The notes beneath the pieces were generated by a model. The model saw nothing but the letters and a program-made list of their open reading frames with translations, searched no databases and was not told the DNA's origin. Below, piece by piece: positions 1 to 10,818 of a stretch of 64,000 nucleotides of DNA (position 1 is its first letter; each line of letters opens with the position of its first letter). This DNA is from Pseudomonas chlororaphis (lineage in GTDB: Bacteria > Pseudomonadota > Gammaproteobacteria > Pseudomonadales > Pseudomonadaceae), in assembly GCF_000783395.1 (NCBI RefSeq), contig NZ_JSFK01000002.1:1-64000 (forward strand). Direction: 5' to 3'. The position numbers and the translations under genes were made by a program.

Positions 1-110
1 CTCTTCACTTGATCCTACCCCCACGCAGGCCTACTCTAGACCTCGCGCAACCGTTTCACCCCCTCCCCGCCGCTGCTCTACCGCTTCCCCCCTGACAAGG
101 AGGTTCCCGA

Positions 111-1553
111 ATGTTCGATTTCCACCCCCAGCTCAAGCAGCGCTTCGCTGCCTTGCGCACGGGCGCTGAGTTTTTTTCCCTGCGATACGTACGCGAGTCC
201 GGCCAGTACCTGTCGGTACGCAAGAACGTCGCCGAACCGCCGAGCCTGAGCCGCGACGAAGGCGCGATGCTTACCGTGCGCGTCAATGGCGTTGAGGCCT
301 ACGCGGCAATCAACGACCTCTCGCAACAAGGTTTGCAGGCCGCCCTCGAACGTGCCGAGCAGCAAGCGCGCCGGCTCAAGCCGCACGCCTTGCTCGACCT
401 GCGCGATCAGCCAGTGTCCAGCGATCGCGCTGATTACTTTTCGCCCAATCTCGAACAAGCCTTTCCGTCCCTGAGCGAATGCTTCGAGCTGCTCGGCGCG
501 GAATCCGCCTCGGTGCCAAAGGATGAGCGCCTGGTGAATTGGCAGGTGAGCATTGGCATTACCCACGTTGAGCAGATCTACCTGAGCAGCGCCGGGGCTG
601 AATTGCGCCAGGCCCAGCGCTTCGTCTACCCGGGCCTCGACGTCACCGCCTACGACGGCAACGACAGCCAGACCCGCAGCCTCGGCCGCGAGAACTTCGG
701 CCAACAGGGCGGCGCGGACGTGATCAGCCGTTGCGGTTTGATCGGCGCCGGTCCGCAGGTTGCCGATCAGGCCCTGCAACTGCTGCTCGCGCCGAACACC
801 CCGCAAGGCCCGCGCGACCTGCTGTTGATGCCGGATCAGATGATGCTGCAGATCCACGAATCCATCGGCCACCCGCTGGAACTCGACCGCATCCTCGGCG
901 ACGAACGCAATTACGCCGGCACCAGTTTTGTTAAAGCGAGCGACTTCGGCCGCCTGCAATACGGCTCCAAACTGCTCAACGTGACCTTCGATCCGGGCAT
1001 TCCCGAAGAACTCGCCAGCTACGGTCACGATGACGACGGCAGCAAAGCGAGCAAACAATTCCTGATCCGCGATGGCCTGTTGCTGCGTCCGCTGGGCGGT
1101 GCGCTGTCGCAATACCGTGCCGGGATGGAAGGCGTCGCCAACAGCCGCGCCTGCGGCTGGAACCGTGCGCCGATCGATCGCATGGCCAACCTCAATATCG
1201 AGCCGGGCGATCAGCCACTGAGCAAACTGATCGAAGGCATCGAGAACGGCATCCTGATGAGCACCAACCGTTCTTGGTCGATTGACGATGCGCGCAACAA
1301 ATTCCAGTTCGGCTGTGAATGGGGCCAGTTGATCGAAAACGGTGAACTCAAAGGCGTGGTGAAAAACCCGAACTACCGGGCGATTTCCGCGCACTTCTGG
1401 AAAAGCCTGCGCGCCGTCGGCGACGCCAACACCGTCAAGGTGCTGGGCACGCCGAACTGCGGCAAAGGCGAACCGAACCAGGTGATCCGCGTCGGCCACG
1501 CTTCGCCGGCCTGCGTATTCAGCAACGTTGATGTGTTTGGGGGAGACGCCTGA
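111..1553 (+). CDS. TldD/PmbA family protein with intact HExxxH motif
   Basis: The 480-residue protein resembles the TldD side of the TldD/TldE(PmbA) metalloprotease family, which processes modified peptides and CcdA-like antitoxins in enterobacteria. The motif HESIGH at residues 249-254 matches the TldD zinc motif HExxxH, so this should be the catalytic partner. The ATG follows an AAGGAGG-like ribosome site (about 99-105). The stop overlaps the next start by one base (TGATG), so the two genes are translationally coupled and probably form a heterodimer. Pseudomonads also carry canonical tldD and pmbA elsewhere, so I treat this as a paralogous pair rather than tldD itself. The substrate cannot be read from the sequence. 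Confidence 0.85.
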   Translation: MFDFHPQLKQRFAALRTGAEFFSLRYVRESGQYLSVRKNVAEPPSLSRDEGAMLTVRVNGVEAYAAINDLSQQGLQAALERAEQQARRLKPHALLDLRDQPVSSDRADYFSPNLEQAFPSLSECFELLGAESASVPKDERLVNWQVSIGITHVEQIYLSSAGAELRQAQRFVYPGLDVTAYDGNDSQTRSLGRENFGQQGGADVISRCGLIGAGPQVADQALQLLLAPNTPQGPRDLLLMPDQMMLQIHESIGHPLELDRILGDERNYAGTSFVKASDFGRLQYGSKLLNVTFDPGIPEELASYGHDDDGSKASKQFLIRDGLLLRPLGGALSQYRAGMEGVANSRACGWNRAPIDRMANLNIEPGDQPLSKLIEGIENGILMSTNRSWSIDDARNKFQFGCEWGQLIENGELKGVVKNPNYRAISAHFWKSLRAVGDANTVKVLGTPNCGKGEPNQVIRVGHASPACVFSNVDVFGGDA

Positions 1554-2890
1554 TGAGCATTTCGAAGAGTCAGTCCGACGCCTTCAAGGTCATGGTCGAG
1601 TGGCTGCGCGACAGCGTGCGCGAGCCGGAACAATTCACCCTCAGCTTTGCCGCCGAATCCTCGGCGTTCGTGCGTTTCAATCACGCCAAGGTGCGTCAGG
1701 CCGGACAAGTGCAGCAGGCCAATATCGTCCTGAAACTGATCAACGATGGTCGCCACGCCGACCTTCAGGTCACCCTGTCCGGTGATCAGGAAGGCGATCT
1801 GCAACGGCTTGCCGAAGGTCTGCAACAACTGCGCGAAACCCTGCCGTTGCTTCCGCAGGATCCGTATCTGTTGCTCAACCACAACGGCTGGCAGAGCCAG
1901 AACGTGCAGGAACATCCGCTGCCGGACACTGAACAGGTGGTCGATGAAATCTGTGCAGCCGCTGAAGGTCTGGACCTGGTGGGCTTCTATGCCGCCGGCC
2001 CGATCAGCCGTGGCTTCGCCAGTTCTTCGGGAGCGTTTGGCTGGCATCAGGCCAACAGCTTCAACTTCGATTTCAGCCTGTTCCACGAGAACGGTGAAGC
2101 GGTGAAAGCCAGCTACGCCGGGCATGACTGGAGCAGCGAAGGTTTCGCCAAGCGTTTCCAGCAGGCACGTGAGCAACTGGAGTTTCTCGGCCGCCCACTG
2201 CGCACCTTGGCGCCGGGGCAGTACCGTGCGTATCTGGCACCGGCGGCGCTGGAAGAAATCATGGGCATGCTGAGCTGGGGCGGTTTCTCGGCGCAGTCGA
2301 TCGCCAGCAAGAGCAGCCCGTTGCAGAAGCTGTATGTCGGCGATCAGGCGTTCAGTCCGCTGGTGTCGCTGGACGAGAAAGTCAGCGAATCATTGAGCCC
2401 GGCATTTTCCGGTGAGGGTTATCCGCGCAGCGATCTGCGGCTGATCGTCGAAGGCAGGGCCGGTGATCAACTGGTCGGCTCGCGCAGTGCCGCCGAATAC
2501 GGTCTGACCGCCAACGGCGCCGGTGGCGGTGAAATGCCAAGTGCGTTGAACATGGCGGCGGGTGATCTGTCGCAAGCAGAGATCCTCAAGCAGTTGGGCA
2601 CCGGGTTGTACATCAGCAATCTGTGGTACCTGAACTACTCGGATCAACCGGCCGCGCGCATGACCGGCATGACCCGCTTCGCGACCTTCTGGGTCGAGAA
2701 CGGCGAGATCCAGGCGCCGGTGAGCACCATGCGTTTTGACGACAGCGCTTACAGCCTGCTCGGTTCGCAGCTCGAAGCGTTGACCGCCGAGCGCGAGTTG
2801 TTGCTGTCGGCGAGTACGTACAGCCAGCGCAATACCTCGTCGGCGTTACTGCCGGGGGCGCTGGTCAGCCGACTCACGCTCACCCTGTAA
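1553..2890 (+). CDS. TldD/PmbA family protein, PmbA(TldE)-like partner
   Basis: A 445-residue protein of the same superfamily as the preceding gene, but I see no HExxxH motif. That is expected for the non-catalytic PmbA/TldE subunit. The family's glycine-rich C-terminal half is present (for example ANGAGGGEMPSALNMAAGD). The ATG shares its A with the upstream TGA, and GGGAGA lies just before it, so the start is well fixed. By analogy with TldD/TldE it should form a cytoplasmic complex with the upstream protein. The exact target is unknown. Confidence 0.82.
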   Translation: MSISKSQSDAFKVMVEWLRDSVREPEQFTLSFAAESSAFVRFNHAKVRQAGQVQQANIVLKLINDGRHADLQVTLSGDQEGDLQRLAEGLQQLRETLPLLPQDPYLLLNHNGWQSQNVQEHPLPDTEQVVDEICAAAEGLDLVGFYAAGPISRGFASSSGAFGWHQANSFNFDFSLFHENGEAVKASYAGHDWSSEGFAKRFQQAREQLEFLGRPLRTLAPGQYRAYLAPAALEEIMGMLSWGGFSAQSIASKSSPLQKLYVGDQAFSPLVSLDEKVSESLSPAFSGEGYPRSDLRLIVEGRAGDQLVGSRSAAEYGLTANGAGGGEMPSALNMAAGDLSQAEILKQLGTGLYISNLWYLNYSDQPAARMTGMTRFATFWVENGEIQAPVSTMRFDDSAYSLLGSQLEALTAERELLLSASTYSQRNTSSALLPGALVSRLTLTL

Positions 2891-2900
2891 ACGCAAAACC

Positions 2901-2990
2901 TGTGGGAGCGAGCCTGCTCGCGAAAGCGGTAGATCAATCGACATCAATGTTGAATGAAATGGCCTCTTCGCGAGCAGGCTCGCTCCCACA
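2901..2990. repeat. REPIN, family A (GGGAGCGAGCCTGCTCGCG), inward pair
   Basis: Two inverted copies of the REP GTGGGAGCGAGCCTGCTCGCGA flank a loop of about 45 bp. Each copy is itself an imperfect hairpin. It fills the gap between the PmbA-like gene and the exporter. Confidence 0.9.
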
Positions 2991-3041
2991 CTTACCGCGC
3001 TCGACAATGGATATGCATTAACTCCAACGACAAGAGGTTCC

Positions 3042-4469
3042 ATGCCCAACCGCCCGCCTCTCGACGCCATCACCGCCCGCTGGTTGCCGTGGGTCGTCGC
3101 CATCGCTTTCTTCATGCAGTCCCTCGACGGGACCATCCTCAACACCGCCCTGCCCGCCATGGCTCGCGATCTGGCCGAAGACCCCTTGCGCATGCAAGGC
3201 GTGATCATCGCCTACATGCTCACCGTGGCCTTGCTGATCCCGGCTTCGGGCTGGATCGCCGACCGCTTCGGCACCAAGAAAATCTTCTTCGGCGCGATTC
3301 TGCTGTTCAGTTTCGGCTCTTTGCTTTGCGCGCTATCGAGCAGCCTGAGCATGCTGATTGGCGCCCGGGTCATTCAGGGCCTGGGCGGTGCGCTGATGCT
3401 GCCGGTCGGGCGACTGGTGGTGCTGCGCGCCTATCCGCGATCGGAACTGGTGCGGATCATGGGCTTCATCACCATCCCCGGCCTGCTCGGCCCGCTCATC
3501 GGCCCGACCATGGGCGGCTGGATGGTCGAGTACCTGACGTGGCACTGGATCTTCCTGATCAACCTGCCGGTCGGCGTGATCGGCTGCTACGCGGTGTGGA
3601 AGTTCATTCCCGACCTGCGCGGCACTGAGCGTACGCGCTTCGATAGCCTCGGCTTCCTGCTGTTCGGCGCGGCAATGATCCTGATCACCATCGCCATGGA
3701 AGGCCTCGGCGAATTGCACCTGCCGCACCTGCGCGTGATGTTGCTGCTGTTCGGTGGCATGGCCTGTCTGGCGGCGTACTGGCTGCGCGCCGGGCACATC
3801 GAGAACCCGCTGTTCGCACCGTCGCTGTTCAAGACTCGCACCTTTGCCGTCGGTATTCTCGGCAACCTCTTTGCGCGTTTGGGCAGCGGCGCCCTGCCGT
3901 TTCTGGTGCCATTGCTGCTGCAAGTGGCTCTGGGTTACTCACCGTCGCAGGCGGGGATGAGCATGCTGCCGCTGGCCGCTGCGGCGATGATTGCCAAGTG
4001 GGTGGCGCGACCGCTGATTGAACGACTTGGTTATCGCATCGTCCTCACCGGCAACACGCTTGCGCTGGGGATCATGTTGGCGAGCATGGGCCTGGTCAGC
4101 GAGCAGACGCCGTACTGGCTGCTGCTGTGCCTGCTGGCGGTGCTTGGCGCGATCAACTCGCTGCAATTTACGGCGATGAACACGGTGACGCTGATCGACC
4201 TCGACGATGCCAGCGCCAGCAGTGGCAACAGTTTGCTCTCGGTGGTGGCGCAGTTGTCGTTGAGTCTCGGGGTGGCATGCGCCGGTGCATTGCTCGGTGG
4301 GTTCACGGCAGAGGTCGGTAACGATGGCGTGGAAACCGTGCTCGGTGCCTTCCAGCTGACCTTCGTCACCGTCGGCATCATGGCGATGCTCGCGGCAACG
4401 ATCTTCTCGCAGTTGTCGAAGGAAGACGGCCGGCGCGCCAAACGTCCGGAAGAACACATCGAACATTAA
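3042..4469 (+). CDS. mdtD: MFS multidrug exporter, DHA2 family, MdtD-like
   Basis: A 475-residue inner-membrane protein with about 14 hydrophobic segments, as in the drug:H+ antiporter-2 (EmrB/QacA) family. The N-terminal MQSLDGTILNTALPAMA carries the DHA2 motif around an intramembrane Asp. WIADRFGTKK is the motif A loop between TM2 and TM3, and GRVI/ARVIQGLGGALMLPVGR covers motif B. It is closest in memory to MdtD, the putative transporter that sits in mdtABCD of enterobacteria. Here it stands alone between REPs and dbpA, with no membrane-fusion partner. The ATG follows AAGAGG at about 3032. The substrate is not predictable. Confidence 0.82.
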   Translation: MPNRPPLDAITARWLPWVVAIAFFMQSLDGTILNTALPAMARDLAEDPLRMQGVIIAYMLTVALLIPASGWIADRFGTKKIFFGAILLFSFGSLLCALSSSLSMLIGARVIQGLGGALMLPVGRLVVLRAYPRSELVRIMGFITIPGLLGPLIGPTMGGWMVEYLTWHWIFLINLPVGVIGCYAVWKFIPDLRGTERTRFDSLGFLLFGAAMILITIAMEGLGELHLPHLRVMLLLFGGMACLAAYWLRAGHIENPLFAPSLFKTRTFAVGILGNLFARLGSGALPFLVPLLLQVALGYSPSQAGMSMLPLAAAAMIAKWVARPLIERLGYRIVLTGNTLALGIMLASMGLVSEQTPYWLLLCLLAVLGAINSLQFTAMNTVTLIDLDDASASSGNSLLSVVAQLSLSLGVACAGALLGGFTAEVGNDGVETVLGAFQLTFVTVGIMAMLAATIFSQLSKEDGRRAKRPEEHIEH

Positions 4470-4549
4470 CCGCTGTTCGTCCAGAACTTTCGAAGAAAGT
4501 GGCACGGGGCTGCTACACTGCGCGACATTTTGTTTTGCAGGCCAGTCCC

Positions 4550-5935
<1,386 letters not shown>

Positions 5936-5937
5936 CC

Positions 5938-6048
5938 TGATCGTTCCCACGCTCTGCGTGGGAATGCATCCCGTGACGCTCCGCGTCACATAACAACGGA
6001 CGCAGAGCGTCCATGGCGGCATTCCCACGCAGAGCGTGGGAACGATCA
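5938..6048. repeat. 111-bp palindromic repeat with 30-bp perfect arms
   Basis: The arms at 5938-5967 and 6019-6048 are exact reverse complements, each containing the hairpin CCCACGCTCTGCGTGGG. Between them lie two further hairpins (GTGACGCTCCGCGTCAC and GGACGCAGAGCGTCC). This is a known style of intergenic repeat in fluorescent pseudomonads. It may act as a dbpA terminator, but no T tract follows. It also supplies a false ATG (6013) to the next gene. Confidence 0.9.
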
Positions 6049-6066
6049 TTGTGTGAGGACACCGTT

Positions 6067-7245
6067 TTGCGCTCTACCGAAGTCGTGATCATTGGCGCTG
6101 GCGCCGCTGGGTTGATGTGTGCACTGACCGCCGCCGGGCGTGGGCGTCAGGTGTTGCTGCTCGACCACGCGAACAAGGCTGGCAAGAAAATCCTGATGTC
6201 GGGCGGTGGCCGCTGCAATTTCACCAACATGTACACCGAACCGAGCAATTTCCTCTCGCAGAATCCGCATTTCTGCAAATCCGCACTGGCGCGCTACACC
6301 CAGTGGGATTTCATCGGCATGGTCGGCAAACACGCCGTGCCGTACCACGAGAAAAAACTCGGCCAGTTGTTCTGCGATAACAAATCCAGCGACATCCTCG
6401 AAATGCTCCTGACCGAGTGCGATCAGGCCGGTGTCGAACTGCACCTCGACACGTCGATTCAAACGATTGAGAAAGTCGAGAGCGGTTACTTGCTCGACAC
6501 CACCCTCGGCCAGGTCCAGTGCCAGTCGCTGGTGATCGCTACCGGAGGTCTGTCGATCCCGACGTTGGGCGCGACCGGTTTCGGTTATCAAGTGGCCAAG
6601 CAATTCGGCCATGAATTGCTGCCAACCCGCGCCGGCCTGGTGCCGTTCACCATCACCGATCAGCTCAAGGAATTGTGCACCGAGTTGTCCGGCACTTCGG
6701 TGGATTGTCTGGTCAGCTGCAACGACCAGAGCTTTCGCGAGAACATCCTGTTCACTCACCGTGGCCTCAGCGGCCCGGCGATTTTGCAGATTTCTTCGTT
6801 CTGGGAATCCGGCGACACCGTGGAGATCAACCTGCTGCCGGATCACGATGCGGCCAACTGGCTGCAACAGCAAGTGGCCGAACGCCCGAACAGCGAATTG
6901 AAAACCCTACTGGGTGAGATCTTCACCAAGAAGATGGCCAATTTGCTGTCGGACAACTGGTTTGCGTCCAAGCCGATGAAGCAGTACACACACGCTGAGC
7001 TGGCGGAGATCGCCGAGAAGCTGGGCAGCTGGAAAGTCGTGCCGGCGGGGACTGAAGGCTATCGCACCGCCGAAGTGACCCTCGGCGGCGTTGATACCCG
7101 CGAAGTCTCGTCGAAAACCATGGAATCGCTGAAAAGCCCCGGCCTGTACTTCATCGGCGAAGTCCTCGACGTCACCGGGCATCTGGGCGGCTTCAACTTC
7201 CAGTGGGCCTGGGCCTCGGGCTACGCCGCCGCGCAGTACGCTTAA
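6067..7245 (+). CDS. NAD(P)/FAD-dependent oxidoreductase, HI0933/YhiN family
   Basis: A flavoprotein of 392 residues if started at TTG 6067, preceded by GAGGAC at 6055-6060. The ATG at 6013 lies inside the palindromic repeat and is unlikely to be used. The N-terminal VVIIGAGAAGLMCALTAAG is a GxGxxG Rossmann FAD site. SGGGRCNFTN and the C-terminal GEVLDVTGHLGGFNFQWAW are hallmarks of the HI0933/YhiN family. Its reaction is not established in the family as far as I know. Flanked by repeats on both sides, it is probably a single-gene unit. Confidence 0.85.
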   Translation: MRSTEVVIIGAGAAGLMCALTAAGRGRQVLLLDHANKAGKKILMSGGGRCNFTNMYTEPSNFLSQNPHFCKSALARYTQWDFIGMVGKHAVPYHEKKLGQLFCDNKSSDILEMLLTECDQAGVELHLDTSIQTIEKVESGYLLDTTLGQVQCQSLVIATGGLSIPTLGATGFGYQVAKQFGHELLPTRAGLVPFTITDQLKELCTELSGTSVDCLVSCNDQSFRENILFTHRGLSGPAILQISSFWESGDTVEINLLPDHDAANWLQQQVAERPNSELKTLLGEIFTKKMANLLSDNWFASKPMKQYTHAELAEIAEKLGSWKVVPAGTEGYRTAEVTLGGVDTREVSSKTMESLKSPGLYFIGEVLDVTGHLGGFNFQWAWASGYAAAQYA

Positions 7246-7268
7246 TTCAAAGCTAAATACAAAAACCT

Positions 7269-7357
7269 GTGGGAGCTGGCTTGCCAGCGATGAGGCCGGC
7301 AGATCCAACATCATTGTTGACTGTCATGCAGCCATCGCTGGCAAGCCAGCTCCCACA
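7269..7357. repeat. REPIN, family B (GGGAGCTGGCTTGCCAGCGAT), inward pair
   Basis: Inverted copies of GTGGGAGCTGGCTTGCCAGCG flank a loop of about 40 bp. It lies between the flavoprotein gene and the YccS-type gene. Confidence 0.9.
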
Positions 7358-7499
7358 GGGTTCCGTGCCCAATTCAAGATTTAGTTCTACACAAGATCTC
7401 AAAGGAACACTTTTTGCTGTCAGATGTGATCGGCGCCATTGCGTCGGCGTCATTACTGGCTCAATTTAGCGGCATCGCCTCGGAAGGCCTTCGCACTTC

Positions 7500-9683
7500 A
7501 TGTCCTCGACCTCGTTTCGTCAGTCTTTGCGGCGCCTGTGGGCGCTGGATAAATTCAGCTACAGCGTGCGGGTGTTCATCGCCCTGACCGGCAGCATGGC
7601 GCTGTGTTGGTATCAGGATGAAATGGGCCTGTTGATCCCGTTGTTCCTGGGGATTATCGCCAGCGCCCTGGCCGAGACCGACGACAGTTGGCAGGGCCGC
7701 CTCAATGCACTCGCGGTGACGCTGGTGTGTTTCAGCATCGCCGCGCTGTCGGTGGAATTGCTCTTCCCCTACCCCATCGTGTTTGCCATTGCATTGGCGC
7801 TGGCCAGTTTCGGCCTGACCATGCTCGGGGCACTCGGCGAGCGTTATGGCGCGATTGCTTCGGCGACGTTGATTCTGTCCGTATACACAATGATCGGCGT
7901 TGATCAGCGCGGTGGCGCGGTCACCGACTTCTGGCACGAGCCGATGCTGCTGGTGGCCGGTGCGGCGTGGTACGGCTTGCTCTCGGTGCTGTGGCAGGCG
8001 TTGTTTTCCAACCAGCCGGTGCAGCAAAGTCTGGCGCGATTATTCCGTGAGCTGGGCTTTTACCTGAAGCTGAAATCCTCGCTGTTCGAGCCGATCCGGC
8101 AAATGGATGTGGAGGCGCGGCGTCTGGAACTGGCCCAGCAAAACGGTCGCGTGGTGGCGGCGCTGAACAGTGCCAAGGAAATCATCCTGCACCGCGTCGG
8201 CAACGGCCGCCCCGGTTCGAAAGTCAGCCGCTACCTGAAGTTGTATTTCCTCGCGCAAGACATCCACGAACGCGCCAGCTCCTCGCACTATCCGTACAAC
8301 GCGCTGGCCGAAGCGTTCTTCCACAGCGACGTGCTGTTCCGCTGCCAACGCCTGTTGCGCCAGCAAGGCAAAGCCTGCCGTGCACTGGCCGAATCGATCC
8401 AGATGCGCCAGCCGTTCATTTACGACGCGAGTTTCGCCGAAGCCCTGAGCGACCTCGACGCCTCCCTCGAACATCTGCGCATCCAGAGCAACCCGGCATG
8501 GCGCGGATTGCTGCGCTCACTGCGCGCACTGGCGGCCAACCTCGGTACCCTCGACCGTTTGCTCAGCGACGCGAGTAATCCCGACGCCTTGGCCGATGCG
8601 ACCGACAGCAGCTTGCTCGACCGCTCGCCGCGCAACCTCAAGGACGTCTGGATTCGCCTGCGCACGCAGCTGACGCCGACCTCGCTGTTGTTCCGCCATG
8701 CCCTGCGTCTGCCCTTGGCGCTGAGTATCGGCTACGGCATGGTGCACTTGATTCACCCGTCGCAGGGTTACTGGATCATCCTCACCACCCTGTTCGTCTG
8801 CCAGCCGAACTATGGCGCGACGCGGCGCAAACTCGGTCAGCGGATCCTTGGCACCGCCATCGGCCTGACCGTGGCGTGGGCGTTGTTCGATCTGTTCCCG
8901 AGCCCGTTGGTGCAATCGTGCTTCGCCATTGCCGCCGGCGTGGTGTTCTTTACCAACCGCACCACCCGCTACACCCTGGCGACAGCGGCGATCACCATCA
9001 TGGTGCTGTTCTGCTTCAACCAGGTCGGTGACGGTTACGGACTGTTCCTGCCACGGTTGTTCGATACCTTGCTCGGCAGCCTGATTGCCGGCCTGACGGT
9101 GTTCCTGTTCCTGCCAGACTGGCAGGGCCGGCGCCTGAACAAAGTGCTGGCCAACACCCTGACCTGCAACAGCATCTACCTGCGCCAGATCATGCAGCAA
9201 TACGCCGCCGGCAAGAGCGACGACCTCGCCTATCGGCTGGCCCGACGCAATGCGCACAACGCTGATGCGGCGTTGTCGACGACGTTGGCGAACATGCTCA
9301 TGGAGCCGGGGCATTTCCGCAAAGAAGCGGATGTCGGTTTCCGCTTTCTGGTGCTGTCGCACACCTTGCTGAGTTATCTGTCAGGGCTTGGTGCGCACCG
9401 GGAAACCCAGTTGCCGGCCGATGTGCGTGAACATTTGATTGATGGCGCCGGGGTGAAGCTGGCGACGAGCATTGATGAAATCGCTCAGGGGTTGGCGAAC
9501 AAGCAGCCGGTGGCGATTCAGAGTGACGAGGAAGAAGCGCTGGCCAATGAGCTGGAGCAGATGCCTGATGAGATTGATGAAGGGCAGCGGTTGGTGCAGA
9601 CGCAACTGGCGTTGATTTGCCGGCAGTTGGGGCCGTTGCGGACGTTGGCGGCGCATCTGATCAAGGACACCTCCGAAGTTTGA
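7500..9683 (+). CDS. yccS: YccS-type integral membrane protein (FUSC family)
   Basis: A 727-residue inner-membrane protein of the YccS/YhfK group. It has two hydrophobic modules of several transmembrane segments each (roughly residues 20-165 and 400-545), and each is followed by a soluble region. The second module holds the FUSC-like stretch YWIILTTLFVCQPNYGATRRK. FUSC proteins are related to the AaeB aromatic-acid efflux family, but the transport role of YccS itself is not proven. The ATG at 7500 follows the coding-poor REPIN region. I see no partner gene. The final part (residues about 640-700) is acidic and cytoplasmic in appearance. Confidence 0.82.
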   Translation: MSSTSFRQSLRRLWALDKFSYSVRVFIALTGSMALCWYQDEMGLLIPLFLGIIASALAETDDSWQGRLNALAVTLVCFSIAALSVELLFPYPIVFAIALALASFGLTMLGALGERYGAIASATLILSVYTMIGVDQRGGAVTDFWHEPMLLVAGAAWYGLLSVLWQALFSNQPVQQSLARLFRELGFYLKLKSSLFEPIRQMDVEARRLELAQQNGRVVAALNSAKEIILHRVGNGRPGSKVSRYLKLYFLAQDIHERASSSHYPYNALAEAFFHSDVLFRCQRLLRQQGKACRALAESIQMRQPFIYDASFAEALSDLDASLEHLRIQSNPAWRGLLRSLRALAANLGTLDRLLSDASNPDALADATDSSLLDRSPRNLKDVWIRLRTQLTPTSLLFRHALRLPLALSIGYGMVHLIHPSQGYWIILTTLFVCQPNYGATRRKLGQRILGTAIGLTVAWALFDLFPSPLVQSCFAIAAGVVFFTNRTTRYTLATAAITIMVLFCFNQVGDGYGLFLPRLFDTLLGSLIAGLTVFLFLPDWQGRRLNKVLANTLTCNSIYLRQIMQQYAAGKSDDLAYRLARRNAHNADAALSTTLANMLMEPGHFRKEADVGFRFLVLSHTLLSYLSGLGAHRETQLPADVREHLIDGAGVKLATSIDEIAQGLANKQPVAIQSDEEEALANELEQMPDEIDEGQRLVQTQLALICRQLGPLRTLAAHLIKDTSEV

Positions 9684-9701
9684 GTTGCCTTGGCGGGCCT
9701 C

Positions 9702-9788
9702 ATCGCTGGCAAGCCAGCTCCCACAGGATTTGTGTACACCGCGAAACCTGTGGGAGCTGCGGTGCGACGATTCGGCTTGCCAGCGATG
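9702..9788. repeat. REPIN, family B, with a chimeric second arm
   Basis: The first arm (ATCGCTGGCAAGCCAGCTCCCACA, about 9702-9725) is standard. The second arm (9750-9788) starts GTGGGAGCTG, is interrupted by an extra segment of about 16 bp reading CGGTGCGACGATTCGG, then continues CTTGCCAGCGATGAG. The inserted part resembles a different REP type, so the arm looks recombinant. Confidence 0.8.
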
Positions 9789-9825
9789 AGGCCATCAGCA
9801 ACAACGCAACTCTGAGATCAGAAAC

Positions 9826-10563
9826 TCACATCCCATGCTGCCTCAACAACTTGTCATAACTGCCATCCGCCTTCATCGCCGCAATCGCCTTATCAAACCC
9901 CGCGACAATCTGCTCATGCTGCGGATTCTTCAGGCTGACCAATATATGCAGGCTGTTCTCACTCAACGGCTGGGGCAAAAACTCCACCGAGTTGCGCACC
10001 TTGGCGGATTCCCTGGCCAGGTAATACTTCGCCACATACTCATCTTCCAGCGTCAGCTTGACCCGATCCGCCGCGAGCATGCGCACGGCCATGGCGAAGT
10101 TATGCACAGGGACTTTCTGCAATGCCGTGTCGGCATCGAACGGCGCCGAATAGGCGTAACCGCGCACCACAGCGATCGGATAGGTGTGCAGTTGCTGCAG
10201 ATTGGAATACTCAAGTGGCGTGTCTTTGCGCTTGAGAAAGCGGATGCGGTTGAGCAGGTATTCACCGGAAAACTGGCCGAGCTTGGTCCGTTCGTCGTTG
10301 TACCAAGCGTTGACCAATACATCGTAGCGGCCCTCGCCAACGCCAAGCAGCGCCCGCGCCCAAGGCACCTGTTCGTAGCCGCTGGCATAACCGGCACGGG
10401 CCAGGGCAGTCGTGACGATGTCGGTGGCCAGTCCGCCGTTGACCAGCGTGTCGTCGGTAAAGGGTGGCCAGATATCAAACACCAGCCGCAGCTTCTCCGC
10501 TGCAGCAGTCTGAGCCAGCAAGAGCAATCCGACCAAAGCAAAGGCTCGATGCAAACGCGGCAT
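9826..10563 (-). CDS. Periplasmic substrate-binding protein (SBP family 3)
   Basis: A 245-residue protein with a clear signal peptide (hydrophobic run of about 20 residues ending TAAAE). It is followed by a family-3 extracellular solute-binding fold beginning KLRLVFDIWPPF. Many Pseudomonas proteins of this type are stand-alone, with no ABC permease beside them, as here. The ligand is unknown; the family commonly binds amino acids. It is related in layout, but not closely in sequence, to the protein at 40963-41775. Confidence 0.8.
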   Translation of the reverse strand: MPRLHRAFALVGLLLLAQTAAAEKLRLVFDIWPPFTDDTLVNGGLATDIVTTALARAGYASGYEQVPWARALLGVGEGRYDVLVNAWYNDERTKLGQFSGEYLLNRIRFLKRKDTPLEYSNLQQLHTYPIAVVRGYAYSAPFDADTALQKVPVHNFAMAVRMLAADRVKLTLEDEYVAKYYLARESAKVRNSVEFLPQPLSENSLHILVSLKNPQHEQIVAGFDKAIAAMKADGSYDKLLRQHGM

Positions 10564-10818
10564 GCTTGAAAATCCTTAGCGGGCAGGTTGCCCAGCATGT
10601 TTTCAGCCAAAACCCCAAGGCCCCTTACCGGCAAAACCCAGGCCCTAACATTAGCTCATTGCAGCCAGTGCACAGGGCTCTTCAGCAGATTACACAAAGT
10701 CGCCGAGACTGCGAGAAAGGAATGATGGCATTTTGACCTTTGTCACAGACTCTTACGCCATAAAGACATCTTTGCCGCAGGCGCTTAGTATCGGGCGACA
10801 CGTTCAAGGAATCGGCAA

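Noticed and set aside
78..1499. Long open frame of 473 codons antisense to the TldD-like gene
   Set aside because: Shadow of a GC-rich gene; the sense strand has the HExxxH motif, a ribosome site and coupling to the next gene.
2846..3208. Frames reading through the REP sequences
   Set aside because: Translations of REP elements (for example repeated RAGSLPQ or ASQLPQ words) recur at every REP and are not genes.
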